Below are positions 27,648 through 36,121 of a stretch of DNA of 64,000 nt, in pieces. Every line of letters begins with the position of its first letter. Position 1 is the stretch's first letter. Both the position numbers and the translations under genes were made by a program. The DNA is from Chitinophaga nivalis (GTDB taxonomy: Bacteria > Bacteroidota > Bacteroidia > Chitinophagales > Chitinophagaceae): positions 5,196,087 through 5,260,086 of the forward strand of contig NZ_JAPDNR010000001.1 of assembly GCF_025989125.1 (NCBI RefSeq), given 5' to 3'. Under the pieces are notes generated by a model, which saw only the letters and a list, made by a program, of their open reading frames with translations, had not been told where the DNA came from and did no database searches.

Positions 27648-27854
27648 TTTTATGAAAGTGGTAAAATATATACTTTTATTCTTTTTTGGAGCTGTTGTCA
27701 TATTTTTTTGTTTCCGGTATTCCAAAGAGGAAAGGCTAAGAAGACAGATTGATACTTACAATAGGAGAGTAAAGGAATACTGTCAGCTCCCCTCAATTTC
27801 GGCCATGACATTTAGAGGTAACAGAAATGATTGTTATCTTTAAATTTTACAGCA

Positions 27855-28118
27855 ATGAAAAAGAAGTTTACCGAAAGTCAAATAGTATCTGCGATTAAAA
27901 AGCAGGAAAGTGGCATCGCTACGAAAGAAGTCTGTCGCGAATTAGGTATCAGCGAGGCTACTTTTTATAATTGGAAAGCCAAGTATGGCGGAATGGAAGT
28001 GAGTGATGTAGGGAAGATGCGGGATCTGGAAAAGGAGAATGCAGAGCTAAAGAAAATGTTTGCAGAAATGAGTTTAGAGAACCGGGCATTGAAAAATTTG
28101 ATAGAAAAAAAGCTCTGA
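27855..28118 (+). CDS. IS3-family transposase OrfA
   Basis: 87 residues from the ATG at 27855. An HTH_Tnp_1 domain (FTESQIVSAIKKQESGIATKEVCRELGISEATFYNW; recognition helix near residues 28-40) is followed by a leucine-zipper-like coiled coil (MRDLEKENAELKKMFAEM). OrfA binds the terminal repeats. Its last codons contain the heptamer A AAA AAG (28106-28112) in the right phase for -1 slippage, giving the OrfAB fusion that is the active transposase in this family. Confidence 0.94.
   Translation: MKKKFTESQIVSAIKKQESGIATKEVCRELGISEATFYNWKAKYGGMEVSDVGKMRDLEKENAELKKMFAEMSLENRALKNLIEKKL
28106..28112 (+). promoter_or_regulatory. Programmed -1 frameshift heptamer A AAA AAG
   Basis: The run lies in OrfA phase as A-AAA-AAG, two codons before the OrfA stop at 28116-28118, and the -1 frame beyond is open into OrfB. 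This is the classic IS3-family slippery site. Confidence 0.85.
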
Positions 28119-28948
28119 CGCCACAGGAGAAACGGGAGGCTGTTACCTATTTGACAACAGAAGAACGGCTAAGTAACCGTAAGGCGTGTAAATTGATGGG
28201 AATATCCCGTACTACCTGTCAATATTATCCGAAACAGAAAGATGATAGTGAATTACAGGATGCTTTAACCTGGCTAACCGACAAACATGCAGCGATTGGC
28301 TTTTGGCAATGCTGTTATAGGTTATGGAATAAAGGGCATATCTGGAACCACAAGAGAATTTATCGTGTATATACCGCTATGAAGCTCAATATTCGAAGAC
28401 GAGCCAAGAGGCGGCTTCCGGAACGGGTCAAACAACCATTAACCGTTCCTACGACCCCGAACCAGGTTTGGAGCATTGATTTTATGAGCGATAGCCTGGC
28501 AGATGGGAGAAAGTTCCGATTATTAAATGTTCTTGATGACTTTAATCGCGAATCACTAGCAATAGAAGTAGATACTTCTTTACCGTGTTTACGTGTTATC
28601 AGGGTGTTGAATCAGATTATTTCCCGGCGTGGGAAACCTGCAAATATAAGAACGGATAATGGACCTGAATTTATCAGCCACCGCTTGCAGGAATGGTGCG
28701 AAGAAAATGAGATTGTTTTAATGTATATTCAGCCAGGAAGGCCAATGCAGAATGCTTATATCGAAAGAAAGAATGGTAGTATCAGGCGGGAATTACTTAA
28801 CACTTGTATTTTCCATCGGCTTTCAGAAGTCAGAGCTCATAGCGAAAGCTGGCGCAGAGACTATAATACAGAGAGACCACATAAAGCACTAGGATATTTA
28901 TCTCCGGTGGCTTATGCAGAATTACATGGTAAGGAACATGAAAAATAA
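28107..28948 (+). CDS. IS3-family transposase OrfB (DDE integrase), made as an OrfAB -1 frameshift product
   Basis: The frame is one base behind OrfA and open from the A-run at 28106-28112 (reading KALTPQEKREAVTYL); its only nearby independent start is a TTG at 28151. It has an HTH_21-like region (RKACKLMGISRTT) and a DDE core: Asp in WSIDFM, Asp in RTDNGPEF, and Glu in QNAYIERKNGSIRRE. The catalytic triad is complete and no stop or frameshift damages it. It catalyses cut-and-circularise transposition of the element. Confidence 0.93.
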
Positions 28949-29070
28949 TCAAATCCTCTAAATCCCTTGGCACTAAATCAGGGGGAGCCTACAATACCTG
29001 AAAAAAGATAGTCTAAATAAGGCATCATATAAGCAAGATACTCTTATAAATAATTAAGATCGCACAATGA

Positions 29071-29104
29071 GAACGCCGCAGATAAGATAATATCTGCGGC
29101 GTTC
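29071..29104. terminator. Perfect 13-bp hairpin downstream of the interrupted membrane gene
   Basis: GAACGCCGCAGAT (29071-29083) pairs exactly with ATCTGCGGCGTTC (29092-29104) around an 8-base loop. It lies 14 bases after the reconstructed stop of the interrupted gene. The T tract is interrupted (TTGCTTT), so termination strength is uncertain. Confidence 0.6.
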
Positions 29105-29109
29105 TTGCT

Positions 29110-29205
29110 TTATGAATTATGTGCTTTTTTTACTTTAAAATCCCTGAGCGCCATATCAATGAGGTTGAGGATAAATTTTTCATTTTCAATACCACAGATT
29201 TTTCT
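29110..29205 (-). pseudogene. Short relic of an unidentified coding sequence
   Basis: Read leftward, a 31-codon piece GRKICGIENEKF...RDFKVKKAHNS ends at TAA 29110-29112. A stop lies directly upstream and there is no start codon. It looks like the C-terminal end of a lost gene, but the origin is unknown and chance is possible. Confidence 0.25.
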
Positions 29206-29260
29206 ACCTCAGACTGGCCCTAAATATGGGAGGACCCCAGGAAGACTTTAAGAAAACAGT

Positions 29261-29710
29261 ATGAAGAAATATCTCAAAGTATTTATCGCCTCTTTCTTGT
29301 TTTTTGTTTTATTTGTAGTCATAGTATGGTGGGTATATATCCCCGGAGAAGACACGTTTATACAGTATAAAACTATTGAAGTAGCAACGAGTAATAAGGA
29401 GATGACCGTTTTTATAAGACAGAAAATATGGGGAATAAATGCTGATCATCGTCTCGTATACATAACTAATAATAAGGCAGAGAAAATCGGCGCTCGTAAA
29501 AATACGGATTATATTTTCAATGGCTTTTCACCGATTTTCTATAAACAAAGTAATGATACCATTTATATTTTCTGTTCCGTAGCATCAATAACTCCACCGA
29601 ATTGGATTAACTCGTTCAATATAACCCAAATTGAACTAAGTAATTCAGAGATGATGAATTTACTGGATAAGAACAATTACAAGAAAGAAAATCTTAATTT
29701 GATTAATTAG
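29261..29710 (+). CDS. Membrane-anchored small protein, possible orphan immunity protein
   Basis: 149 residues: a strong N-terminal membrane segment (about 7-28, VFIASFLFFVLFVVIVWWV) then an external domain of about 115 residues without Cys and no family I recognise. It is AT-rich like the RHS tip and its partners. It starts 11 bases before the next gene's ATG region, so these genes are probably co-transcribed. Membrane-anchored immunity proteins are known for toxins that act at the envelope, but the assignment here comes from location only. Confidence 0.5.
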   Translation: MKKYLKVFIASFLFFVLFVVIVWWVYIPGEDTFIQYKTIEVATSNKEMTVFIRQKIWGINADHRLVYITNNKAEKIGARKNTDYIFNGFSPIFYKQSNDTIYIFCSVASITPPNWINSFNITQIELSNSEMMNLLDKNNYKKENLNLIN

Positions 29711-29721
29711 CTGAGACAGTT

Positions 29722-29973
29722 ATGAATAATATATATATTAAGAAAGAGGGCGAATCAGCAGCAGGTGAATGGGGCACATTTTATTTCGAATTTGCTGATA
29801 ATTATATCACCAAGCAAATAGAAATTTACCCTTCGAAAGTTATTTGTCTAGATGAGAATAATCCGGAAGAAGGAGCGCATATATTGGGAGATCAGCCGCT
29901 TCACCAACTTGATTTTGACTCATCTGATAGCATTACAGCTGAAGAATTTTATCAAATATGGAATAAAAAATAA
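29722..29973 (+). CDS. Small acidic protein, possible orphan immunity protein
   Basis: 83 residues, rich in Asp and Glu (SAAGEWGTFYFEFADN, DFDSSDSITAEEFYQIW), cytoplasmic by its lack of a signal peptide. It lies 11 bases after the membrane protein gene and one base before the next ATG. Low GC matches the toxin locus. No named family recognised; small acidic single-domain proteins in tandem after RHS toxins are typical immunity candidates. Confidence 0.5.
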   Translation: MNNIYIKKEGESAAGEWGTFYFEFADNYITKQIEIYPSKVICLDENNPEEGAHILGDQPLHQLDFDSSDSITAEEFYQIWNKK

Positions 29974-29974
29974 A

Positions 29975-30502
29975 ATGGCAGTTTTTTTTAACGAATTATT
30001 TTTAGAATATTTTAGCGTACCAATAATCAATTCCTTCCTGCTACTAAACAATGATGAGATGTTAATTATTCAATTTCTTGATAGTAGGTTTAGGTTACAC
30101 TACCTTACCAAAATAAACATTGCAGATTCCTTAGGCATTGATAATACCACATATTTCATTGATGATGAGTCAAAAGAGAATAATGGATTTATAGGCTTTT
30201 TTGATTGGTTGAGATCTTCTGAATCTACTATTGTGGGAATCAGGATGTGCATATTTGAGCACCACAAATATAATAATATATTAGGAGCATATCCATATAC
30301 AAAATCAGCTAATGATGGTAAATGGATAGAACTTATGTTTTCTGGCGATGACTATAATTCCGAAATTAGCGGTGATCAAGATTTCACTAATAATTATGTT
30401 TATAAATCAAACAATAATGATTATTTAATAACCTTTGGCTTAGATCATTTAGCTCCAGGAGAACTTGATAGTTTGTTGGTACATTGTAGTATAGTGGCTT
30501 AG
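29975..30502 (+). CDS. Hypothetical protein in the RHS immunity-like cluster
   Basis: 175 residues from the ATG at 29975, one base past the preceding stop; this start fits coupling better than the upstream frame extension that would overlap the previous gene fully. No signal peptide, no membrane helix and no motif I recognise. The chain is Asn/Asp/Tyr-rich (GDDYNSEISGDQDFTNNYV) and AT-rich. It is the last gene of the low-GC block, which ends about 30.6 kb. Confidence 0.5.
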   Translation: MAVFFNELFLEYFSVPIINSFLLLNNDEMLIIQFLDSRFRLHYLTKINIADSLGIDNTTYFIDDESKENNGFIGFFDWLRSSESTIVGIRMCIFEHHKYNNILGAYPYTKSANDGKWIELMFSGDDYNSEISGDQDFTNNYVYKSNNNDYLITFGLDHLAPGELDSLLVHCSIVA

Positions 30503-30751
30503 AAGACACGTTTTAATGTTCGTCCTTTGCGATACAATCAGTTATCTGGGGAATAAGCCCGATACCTTCTTTTCAGTATTAAAGTAAATAGAGCTAAAAC
30601 ACTTTACTAAATCCTTAAAACCCTGACGTACTTAATGTGGTACGACTGACACATTTTATTATCCCCCACAAAAAAAACCACACAGGTTAACCAACTTTTA
30701 CGAAATTAGCATCCTGTTAAAAAACCTTTATTCCCTTTGTTAACTGATCAA

Positions 30752-31525
30752 ATGACCGATACGCACAATATCATCTCCGGAAAAATAACCCTGCACAGAA
30801 AAGAAGCAGATTTCAACCTTGGCTATGGATTAATTTCCTTATCGCTGCCAGCCCTCTTACAACGGGAGCATTTGCTCCATACCCGCGAAAGGGCCTATGC
30901 CGGACAGCTACAACATGCTACCCGCAAACAGGGCTACCTGCTGGGCAGAATAGCCGCCAAAACAGCGCTCTCTCAGCTTACCCCACAATTACCCGCCAGT
31001 ATCCTGATCGACAGAGGCGTATTTGAATTCCCCGTAGTCAGTTTCCTGCAGCAGGAAAGCATACAGGTAAGCATCAGCCATTGCAATGATGTAGGGCTGG
31101 CACTGGCCTTCCCGGAGAAACATCCGGCGGGTATAGACATCGAATTCATTGATGAAGAAAAAGCGTCGTCTATTGAATCCCTGCTCACGCCACATGAAAC
31201 CACTACCCTGCTGCCCCGTTTCGGGCTGCCGGTAGCTACCGGCTACACCCTCCTGTGGACCATCAAGGAAGCCATGTCTAAAATATTCCGGACGGGGATG
31301 ATGATGGAATTCAGCATCTATGAAGTGGAAAGCCTGCAGCCATCCGGCCAGATCTGGGAAAGTACCTTTACCAACTGTAAACAATACAAAGGCATCAGTA
31401 TCGTGTATCCGCGATATATTATTTCCATCGTGATTCCTGCCCGGAGTGAGCTGGCGGTACAGCAACCGGATATTGCGGCGATGCTGCAGCAATATGCCCG
31501 TTTCTTCCAGGACAAAAACGATTAG
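30752..31525 (+). CDS. Sfp-type 4'-phosphopantetheinyl transferase
   Basis: 257 residues from the ATG at 30752 (a TTG five codons upstream is possible). It transfers phosphopantetheine from CoA to the conserved Ser of carrier domains. The Mg-binding and catalytic residues are visible: GIDIEF (Asp129, Glu131) and WTIKEAMSK (Trp169, Lys172, Glu173), plus SISHCNDVGLALAF, the CoA-binding core. The length of about 230-260 residues fits the Sfp class rather than the AcpS class. The three GGDSI carriers of the NRPS at the left of the window are the obvious clients, although 17 kb separates them and no operon links them. Confidence 0.9.
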   Translation: MTDTHNIISGKITLHRKEADFNLGYGLISLSLPALLQREHLLHTRERAYAGQLQHATRKQGYLLGRIAAKTALSQLTPQLPASILIDRGVFEFPVVSFLQQESIQVSISHCNDVGLALAFPEKHPAGIDIEFIDEEKASSIESLLTPHETTTLLPRFGLPVATGYTLLWTIKEAMSKIFRTGMMMEFSIYEVESLQPSGQIWESTFTNCKQYKGISIVYPRYIISIVIPARSELAVQQPDIAAMLQQYARFFQDKND

Positions 31526-31617
31526 CCGGCAGCCATACACTCCTTTATGTAAGTATCTTACTTCCAGGTAGGCTATCTTTTCGTGTGTATATATCCCGCA
31601 CTTTTGCGAAAAAAAAG

Positions 31618-32556
31618 ATGCAATCGTATACTACTACCGTCACCCACGAAGTGCGTACTTACCTGAACAGCCTCCCTGCCCCAACCGGCAGCCAGCCACC
31701 GATTACCGTGTTCCGGGAAATGTTGCTGACAGCGGTAGCCGGCTGGAGTAAAGCTCCCGCAGCCGTACCTTTTATCAGCGACCATATTGTGCAGGCGGGC
31801 CTGCATATCCGGATCTATCAGATGGATCGTAGCTGCCCGCAACCGGCCTTATTGTATTTCCATGGCGGTGGGTGGATCCGGGGCAGCATCGCTACCCACG
31901 ACTGGCTTTGCCGGAACCTGGCAGTTGGCTCTGGTTGTACCATCGTATCTGTCGACTACCGGCTGGCGCCGGAGCATGTTTTTCCGGCTGCCGCCACAGA
32001 TGGATGGACCGCCCTCGAATGGCTCCTTGCCCATGGCCCGGAACATGACATAGATACTACCCGGCTGGCAGTAGGCGGCGATAGCTCCGGCGGTAACATC
32101 GCTATTGCTACCCTGTTGCAAGCCAAAGCAAGAGGTATCTCCCTGACTGCCCAGCTGTTAATATATCCTCCTGTAGATAACCGTATGGATACCGGTTCGT
32201 ACCAGGCCTATGCCACCGGCTACGGCCTGACCCGGGCGGCTATGGCATACTGCTGGCATACCTACCTGGGCGACGGGCTGCAACCAGCCCCGCCATTGGC
32301 TGCGGTACTGCAAAATGATTTCGCAGGTTTTCCGCCCACGCTGATCATTGCAGCTGCCTGTGATCCGTTGAGAGATGACGGTGTATTACTCTCCCAAAAA
32401 CTGGCCGCGGCAGGCGTGCCTGTTACCTATTCCCTGTATGAGGGCATGATCCATTTGTTTTTTCTCATGGATGCCCTGTTTCCCGAAGCCAGCGCTGCGC
32501 AGCTGGAAGCAGCAGCATTTCTGAAAAACAGGCTACTTTCGTCTGTCAACGTGTAG
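31618..32556 (+). CDS. Alpha/beta hydrolase of the hormone-sensitive-lipase (HSL) class
   Basis: 312 residues from the ATG at 31618; the earlier GTG (31585) adds only a poor extension. HSL-family marks: oxyanion HGGGW near residue 80, nucleophile GDSSGGN near residue 156, Asp in CDPLRDDG and His in EGMIHLFF. These enzymes are cytoplasmic esterases on short acyl esters. Its position right after the phosphopantetheinyl transferase (93-base gap) could mean a role in secondary metabolism, but there is no direct evidence. Confidence 0.9.
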   Translation: MQSYTTTVTHEVRTYLNSLPAPTGSQPPITVFREMLLTAVAGWSKAPAAVPFISDHIVQAGLHIRIYQMDRSCPQPALLYFHGGGWIRGSIATHDWLCRNLAVGSGCTIVSVDYRLAPEHVFPAAATDGWTALEWLLAHGPEHDIDTTRLAVGGDSSGGNIAIATLLQAKARGISLTAQLLIYPPVDNRMDTGSYQAYATGYGLTRAAMAYCWHTYLGDGLQPAPPLAAVLQNDFAGFPPTLIIAAACDPLRDDGVLLSQKLAAAGVPVTYSLYEGMIHLFFLMDALFPEASAAQLEAAAFLKNRLLSSVNV

Positions 32557-32660
32557 CCCATAGCGTTATACCATGCCGGCGTCCGAAAGGATGCCGGCCA
32601 TCATCACACAATAAATACGGGTGGTATTCGTCCTGATAAATACGATAAAGACGATCATCT

Positions 32661-33254
32661 ATGGATCATTTCTGGTCAGTTACAGGACACTATTACCCTT
32701 TGTCAGCTTCCTCCAGGGAACTGATTAACGGACTACTCCAGCCTAAGCAGCTGAAAAAAAACGCTGTATATCTCCGGGAAGGTAACATCCCGCAATGCGC
32801 TGCTTTTGTCAGCAGCGGGCTGCTGGCTTATTTTTATACAGACGACAACGGACAACGGATTATCAAAAAGTTTTTCCCGGAACATACCTTCATCGCTTCC
32901 ATGACCGCGCTGCTCACCCACACCCCCGGCGATTTTATGATTACAGCACTGGAAGATACCCACCTCCTGGAATTCCGGTTCCAGGACTTCCTGGCACTCG
33001 TAGCTACCCACCATGATATTGCGATGTTTTACATCCGCTACCTGGAAAGCAACTGGGTGGTGGCCAAAGAATCACTGGAGATCAGCCTGAAACAAAAATC
33101 CGCCGGCCAGCGGTATTATGAGCTGCTGGCTACCTGCCCGGATCTGGCGGCACGGGTTAAACAACATCATATTGCCGCCTACCTGGGTATTACCCCTACA
33201 CAGCTCTCCCGTATAAGGGCGGCTGAAAAAAATGGCATACATCAACCTATGTAA
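32661..33254 (+). CDS. Crp/Fnr-family transcriptional regulator
   Basis: 197 residues. A cyclic-nucleotide-binding-like barrel (about 25-115, YLREGNIPQCAAFVSSGLLAYFY to TALEDTHLLEF) and a C-terminal helix-turn-helix (AAYLGITPTQLSRIRAAE). No Fe-S cysteines of the Fnr type. The cNMP-contact signature (RSPGELFGE type) is absent, so the ligand may differ or be lacking, as in many Bacteroidota members that sit beside single enzymes. The likely target is the darcynin-like gene 47 bases downstream or the esterase upstream. Confidence 0.88.
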   Translation: MDHFWSVTGHYYPLSASSRELINGLLQPKQLKKNAVYLREGNIPQCAAFVSSGLLAYFYTDDNGQRIIKKFFPEHTFIASMTALLTHTPGDFMITALEDTHLLEFRFQDFLALVATHHDIAMFYIRYLESNWVVAKESLEISLKQKSAGQRYYELLATCPDLAARVKQHHIAAYLGITPTQLSRIRAAEKNGIHQPM

Positions 33255-33277
33255 ATGTTTAGTTCCCGGCGCCCAGG

Positions 33278-33285
33278 TAGTTTTG
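33278..33285 (+). promoter_or_regulatory. -7 element TAGTTTTG upstream of the darcynin-like gene
   Basis: TAGTTTTG fits TAnnTTTG exactly and lies 16 bases before the ATG at 33301. A TTTA at about 33258 may serve as the -33 element. It suggests this gene is transcribed separately from the Crp-type regulator. Confidence 0.5.
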
Positions 33286-33300
33286 TGAAAAATAAAACAG

Positions 33301-33645
33301 ATGGAATACACCATTCTCATTTTAGTCAATGCCACCTCACAATGGCTTAGTATGCCCCGCACCGAACGCGACACGTTTGTAGAAACGGAGTTTCGCCCTA
33401 TCCTGCAGCATTACAGCAACGTCTGTAAGGTCCGGTTGTATGACGCTGACTTTACCCATCCGGGGGTATCTGATTTTTTAATTATTGAAACGAGCGACCT
33501 GCAGGCCTTCGGCTACTTGATGGGGTATCTGCGGGAGTCTAAAACGTTGGCCGCGCCTTATTTCAGCGTGAAGGAACTGGTGATAGGGGTACCTAATAAT
33601 TTCAGGGGATCTATGGCAGTATCGGATATTACGGGGCAGTCCTGA
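33301..33645 (+). CDS. Darcynin-like protein
   Basis: 114 residues. The start MEYTILILVNATSQWLSM and the following TERDTFVETEFRPIL resemble the darcynin family, small alpha/beta-barrel-like (dimeric ferredoxin-type) proteins of unknown function. SDFLIIETSDLQAFGYLMGYLRES fits the same fold. It follows a Crp-type regulator, a frequent arrangement in this phylum. No catalytic residues can be named. Confidence 0.65.
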   Translation: MEYTILILVNATSQWLSMPRTERDTFVETEFRPILQHYSNVCKVRLYDADFTHPGVSDFLIIETSDLQAFGYLMGYLRESKTLAAPYFSVKELVIGVPNNFRGSMAVSDITGQS

Positions 33646-33649
33646 TCCC

Positions 33650-34558
33650 TTACACCTGGTAGTCTGCCACCGCTTCGCGGATAGCATGACGGGCCATGGC
33701 TGCCAGCACGGGATTACTCTTTTCATAATATGGTAAGGCAATCAATCCTACGGAGAGCGCCCAGCCACGGCCCCGTTGCCAGGTAGCTTCGTCGGCCCGG
33801 ACGGTGGCGCGGAACGCTGCACGTGCCGGCGCAGTAAATAACATCCAGGCTGCCAGCAGGTCACAGGCGGGATCGCCTACACCCAGGCCACCAAAATCAA
33901 TGACGGCACTTAAACGCCCTTCGGTGGCCAGGAGGTTGCCACCATGCAGATCTCCGTGTATCCATACCGGTGAGCGATCCCATACCGGCGCAGATAAAGC
34001 CTGGTCCCATACTGCTGTCACGGCTTCCATAGACTGCGTATGAGACAAGGTGCGGATAGCTTCCCGGGTAGCAGCATCCCGTGTGGCCAGTGGTACGCCC
34101 CGGAAAAAGTTGTGTGTACCCGGGCCGGGCCCCGTACCCGGATCTATTTGCTGTAAGGCATTGACAAAATTTGCCAGCGTCACAGCTGCCGCCGTATCTC
34201 CGCCAAAACGGGTAATGGTAGCGTTGTCGCCGGCAATCCATTGGTACACGGACCAGGACCAGGGAAACCCTTCTCCCGGTGCTCCTTTCACCAGTGGTAC
34301 CGGCACAGTCAACGGCAACAAAGGCGCCAGCACCGGCAACCAGTGGTGTTCCTTTTCTACCTGCCACATGCCTTCTTCAATACGGGGCAGCCGGATCACC
34401 CGATCTGCACCCAACCGGTAAATGGCATTAACGGTACCGGCACTATGCACCTCCTCCACAGGCAGCTGCGCCCACTGGGGCAGCTGTGCCTGCAGGAGTC
34501 GTTTTACCAGCGGTATACTGGTATCTGCTTCCTCAGCATGCATTTTTTGCGTAGCCAT
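33650..34558 (-). CDS. Aminoglycoside-phosphotransferase-fold kinase
   Basis: 302 residues. The APH catalytic loop WIHGDLHGGNLL (about residues 195-206; Asp as base, Asn for metal) and the following VIDFGGLGVGDPACDL (DFG-like metal Asp) are intact, and an N-terminal nucleotide lobe is visible (VNAIYRLGADRVIRLPR). It phosphorylates a small hydroxylated molecule; the family includes antibiotic kinases and many unknowns, so resistance cannot be claimed. It is very GC-rich. It converges with the darcynin gene, four bases apart. Confidence 0.9.
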   Translation of the reverse strand: MATQKMHAEEADTSIPLVKRLLQAQLPQWAQLPVEEVHSAGTVNAIYRLGADRVIRLPRIEEGMWQVEKEHHWLPVLAPLLPLTVPVPLVKGAPGEGFPWSWSVYQWIAGDNATITRFGGDTAAAVTLANFVNALQQIDPGTGPGPGTHNFFRGVPLATRDAATREAIRTLSHTQSMEAVTAVWDQALSAPVWDRSPVWIHGDLHGGNLLATEGRLSAVIDFGGLGVGDPACDLLAAWMLFTAPARAAFRATVRADEATWQRGRGWALSVGLIALPYYEKSNPVLAAMARHAIREAVADYQV

Positions 34559-34588
34559 ATTACCGGTATTGCAACAGCGGCGCTGTTA

Positions 34589-35173
34589 TTATTTATATTT
34601 TCTGTCCAGCTTTTCCTGGGTAGCACTTACCTGCTGCATGATGCTTTGCAAACGGTCGTATCCCATACTGTTATCCAATGCGAGGTCTTTTTTGGTCACG
34701 TCCTTTCCATCCAGGAAGGCTTCCAGGTGAGACAGGTAATGACTTTGTTCACCAAACAATGCATCGTAGATTTCATCATTCAGCCGGTCTCCTTCCTCGC
34801 GGATTTCCCGGTTGGTCAGGTCATTGATATTACGGATCTGTTCCATCACATTACGCATCTTCAACTTCACGTTTTCCAGGTCTTCCGGCGATTGTTTACC
34901 GGGCTTGATATTATTCCGCAATAAGCTATCAGAAAGGGATTTCCGGGTTTTCAGGTAATTATTCAACTCCTGTTTCAGGTTTGTCAGGTGCTGATTTAAT
35001 TCCGCGGATTTTTCCCGCGTAGCGTATTTATCCACATCATTATTCAAATGTTTTACCCAGGTGAATATGCCTTTGGTAACATCCGTTACAGTGGCCGATT
35101 GAGCAGCCGCCTGACTGGCATAAAAACAACATGCAATAAGCAGTATTACACGGGATAGTCCTTTGATTAGCAT
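34589..35173 (-). CDS. Exported coiled-coil protein of unknown function
   Basis: 194 residues. A signal peptide (MLIKGLSRVILLIACCFYASQAAAQ, cleaved near residue 25) is followed by a highly charged helical chain with heptad-like spacing (about 55-190), e.g. AELNQHLTNLKQELNNYLK and ENVKLKMRNVMEQI. Probably periplasmic and elongated. No named family. Its stop is 30 bases from the phosphotransferase start on the same strand, so both may share a transcript. Confidence 0.75.
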   Translation of the reverse strand: MLIKGLSRVILLIACCFYASQAAAQSATVTDVTKGIFTWVKHLNNDVDKYATREKSAELNQHLTNLKQELNNYLKTRKSLSDSLLRNNIKPGKQSPEDLENVKLKMRNVMEQIRNINDLTNREIREEGDRLNDEIYDALFGEQSHYLSHLEAFLDGKDVTKKDLALDNSMGYDRLQSIMQQVSATQEKLDRKYK

Positions 35174-35257
35174 TATACAGAAAGTTTATGAAAAGATGAA
35201 TGGTGTTACATTGTTAACGGTAAAAGTGGTAGCGCCGGTATGCCGGCTGCCGACAAT

Positions 35258-35962
35258 TTATGGTATTTCCAGTCCGTTGATATCGGTGGTTAATACTTCA
35301 CTCATATAGTCAAAGAAAGGGCGCATGGCTTCAAAAGTAAGCCCCGCCTCTTTCAGAAACTGCGGACTTAATACTACTTTATCCGGAAACCGGCGGATGA
35401 GCAGGTACTGCTTATAACGTAACAGGTCAATGGCTTCATGGTCTTTATCAAAGCCTTTCGGGGCACTTTTCAGCTGTTCGCCTTCGAGCGTTTTAAAGTT
35501 CGCCGTAAATCCGGGACTATTGATTATTTTTCTCAATGGCGCTGCATCAAAGGCAATATCATCCCGTACCCGTTTCAGGTCCCCGGCGGAGGGCCCCCAG
35601 AAACCGCCGACAATAAAACTGTTGCCCGGTTCAAAATGATAATAGTAACCGCCGCGGCGATATTTGGTGGCGCGTCTGAAACCACCGCTCCAGTTGGTTT
35701 TGTAAGGTGTTTTATCGGAAGAGAAACGGGTATCGCGATAAATCCTGTGAAGGCTTTGTTTGCCGGAAGGCGTTTCTATCTGATCGTGCGTATTCAGCCC
35801 GGCCAGCAAGGCCTCTGCAAATACGGCTACCTGTGCCTGTTCCTGCAGGAATACCTCTTTATGGGCATTGAACCAATCCCTGTTATTGTTTTCTTTTAAG
35901 GTGGCTAAAAAATCAAATCCGGACGCGGGTATCTGCTGTAATGCTGTCAGCTGTTTTGCCAT
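35258..35962 (-). CDS. DUF2461 family protein
   Basis: 234 residues from the ATG at 35962 (MAKQLTALQQIP); a longer frame upstream adds 18 unlikely residues. The pattern FDFLATLKENNNRDWFNAHK, IYRDTRFSSDKTPYKTN, GGYYYHFEPGNSFIVGGFW and LKRVRDDIAFD matches the DUF2461/TIGR02453 family, conserved cytoplasmic proteins without a known activity. The candidate small RNA at 36.1-36.3 kb lies upstream on the same strand and its terminator is about 130 bases before this start. Confidence 0.9.
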   Translation of the reverse strand: MAKQLTALQQIPASGFDFLATLKENNNRDWFNAHKEVFLQEQAQVAVFAEALLAGLNTHDQIETPSGKQSLHRIYRDTRFSSDKTPYKTNWSGGFRRATKYRRGGYYYHFEPGNSFIVGGFWGPSAGDLKRVRDDIAFDAAPLRKIINSPGFTANFKTLEGEQLKSAPKGFDKDHEAIDLLRYKQYLLIRRFPDKVVLSPQFLKEAGLTFEAMRPFFDYMSEVLTTDINGLEIP

Positions 35963-36093
35963 ATGTTGCAATGATAACTTTTTAAAGCGGAAAATAACTG
36001 CCGGCAAATATACCATCTATTAAAAAATTATCCTGCTTCCGGAGAAAATAACAATGGAACGATGACGGGAAAAAGCGGATGCATCATCCACAT

Positions 36094-36121
36094 AAAAAAA
36101 ATCCGCGCCGAACGCGGATTT
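36094..36121 (-). terminator. Rho-independent terminator of the candidate small RNA
   Basis: On the minus strand AAATCCGCG (36121-36113) pairs with CGCGGATTT (36107-36099) around five bases and is followed by a T run. No coding gene ends here on the minus strand, which argues for a non-coding transcript. Confidence 0.75.

Larger units (their letters stand above)
27781..28993 (+). mobile_element. Complete IS3-family insertion sequence (IS407/IS51-like), 1213 bp
   Basis: The ends are imperfect inverted repeats: the left begins TGTCAGCTCCCC and the right end read inward begins TGTAGGCTCCCCC, and both share ATTTAGAGG about 30 bases in. ATAC is duplicated on both sides (27777-27780 and 28994-28997), a 4-bp target duplication. 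It carries orfA and orfB in the usual -1 arrangement and both look intact, so the element may still move. Confidence 0.93.
27652..29057 (+). pseudogene. Small membrane protein gene interrupted by the IS3-family element
   Basis: An ATG at 27652, four bases past the orphan toxin stop, begins MKVVKYILLFFFGAVVIFF, a single membrane helix, then a charged stretch. The frame runs into the insertion at 27781. Removing the element (27781-28993) and one copy of the 4-base duplication ATAC (28994-28997) restores the frame: KEY joins LKKDSLNKASYKQDTLINN and ends at TAA 29055-29057, giving a 62-residue protein. The exact rejoining shows a recent, clean insertion. Its place right after a toxin tail suggests a membrane immunity or accessory protein. 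A perfect hairpin follows. Confidence 0.75.

Noticed and set aside
33650..34558. Calling the APH-fold kinase an aminoglycoside resistance gene
   Set aside because: The fold covers many small-molecule kinases and no resistance-specific signature can be read.
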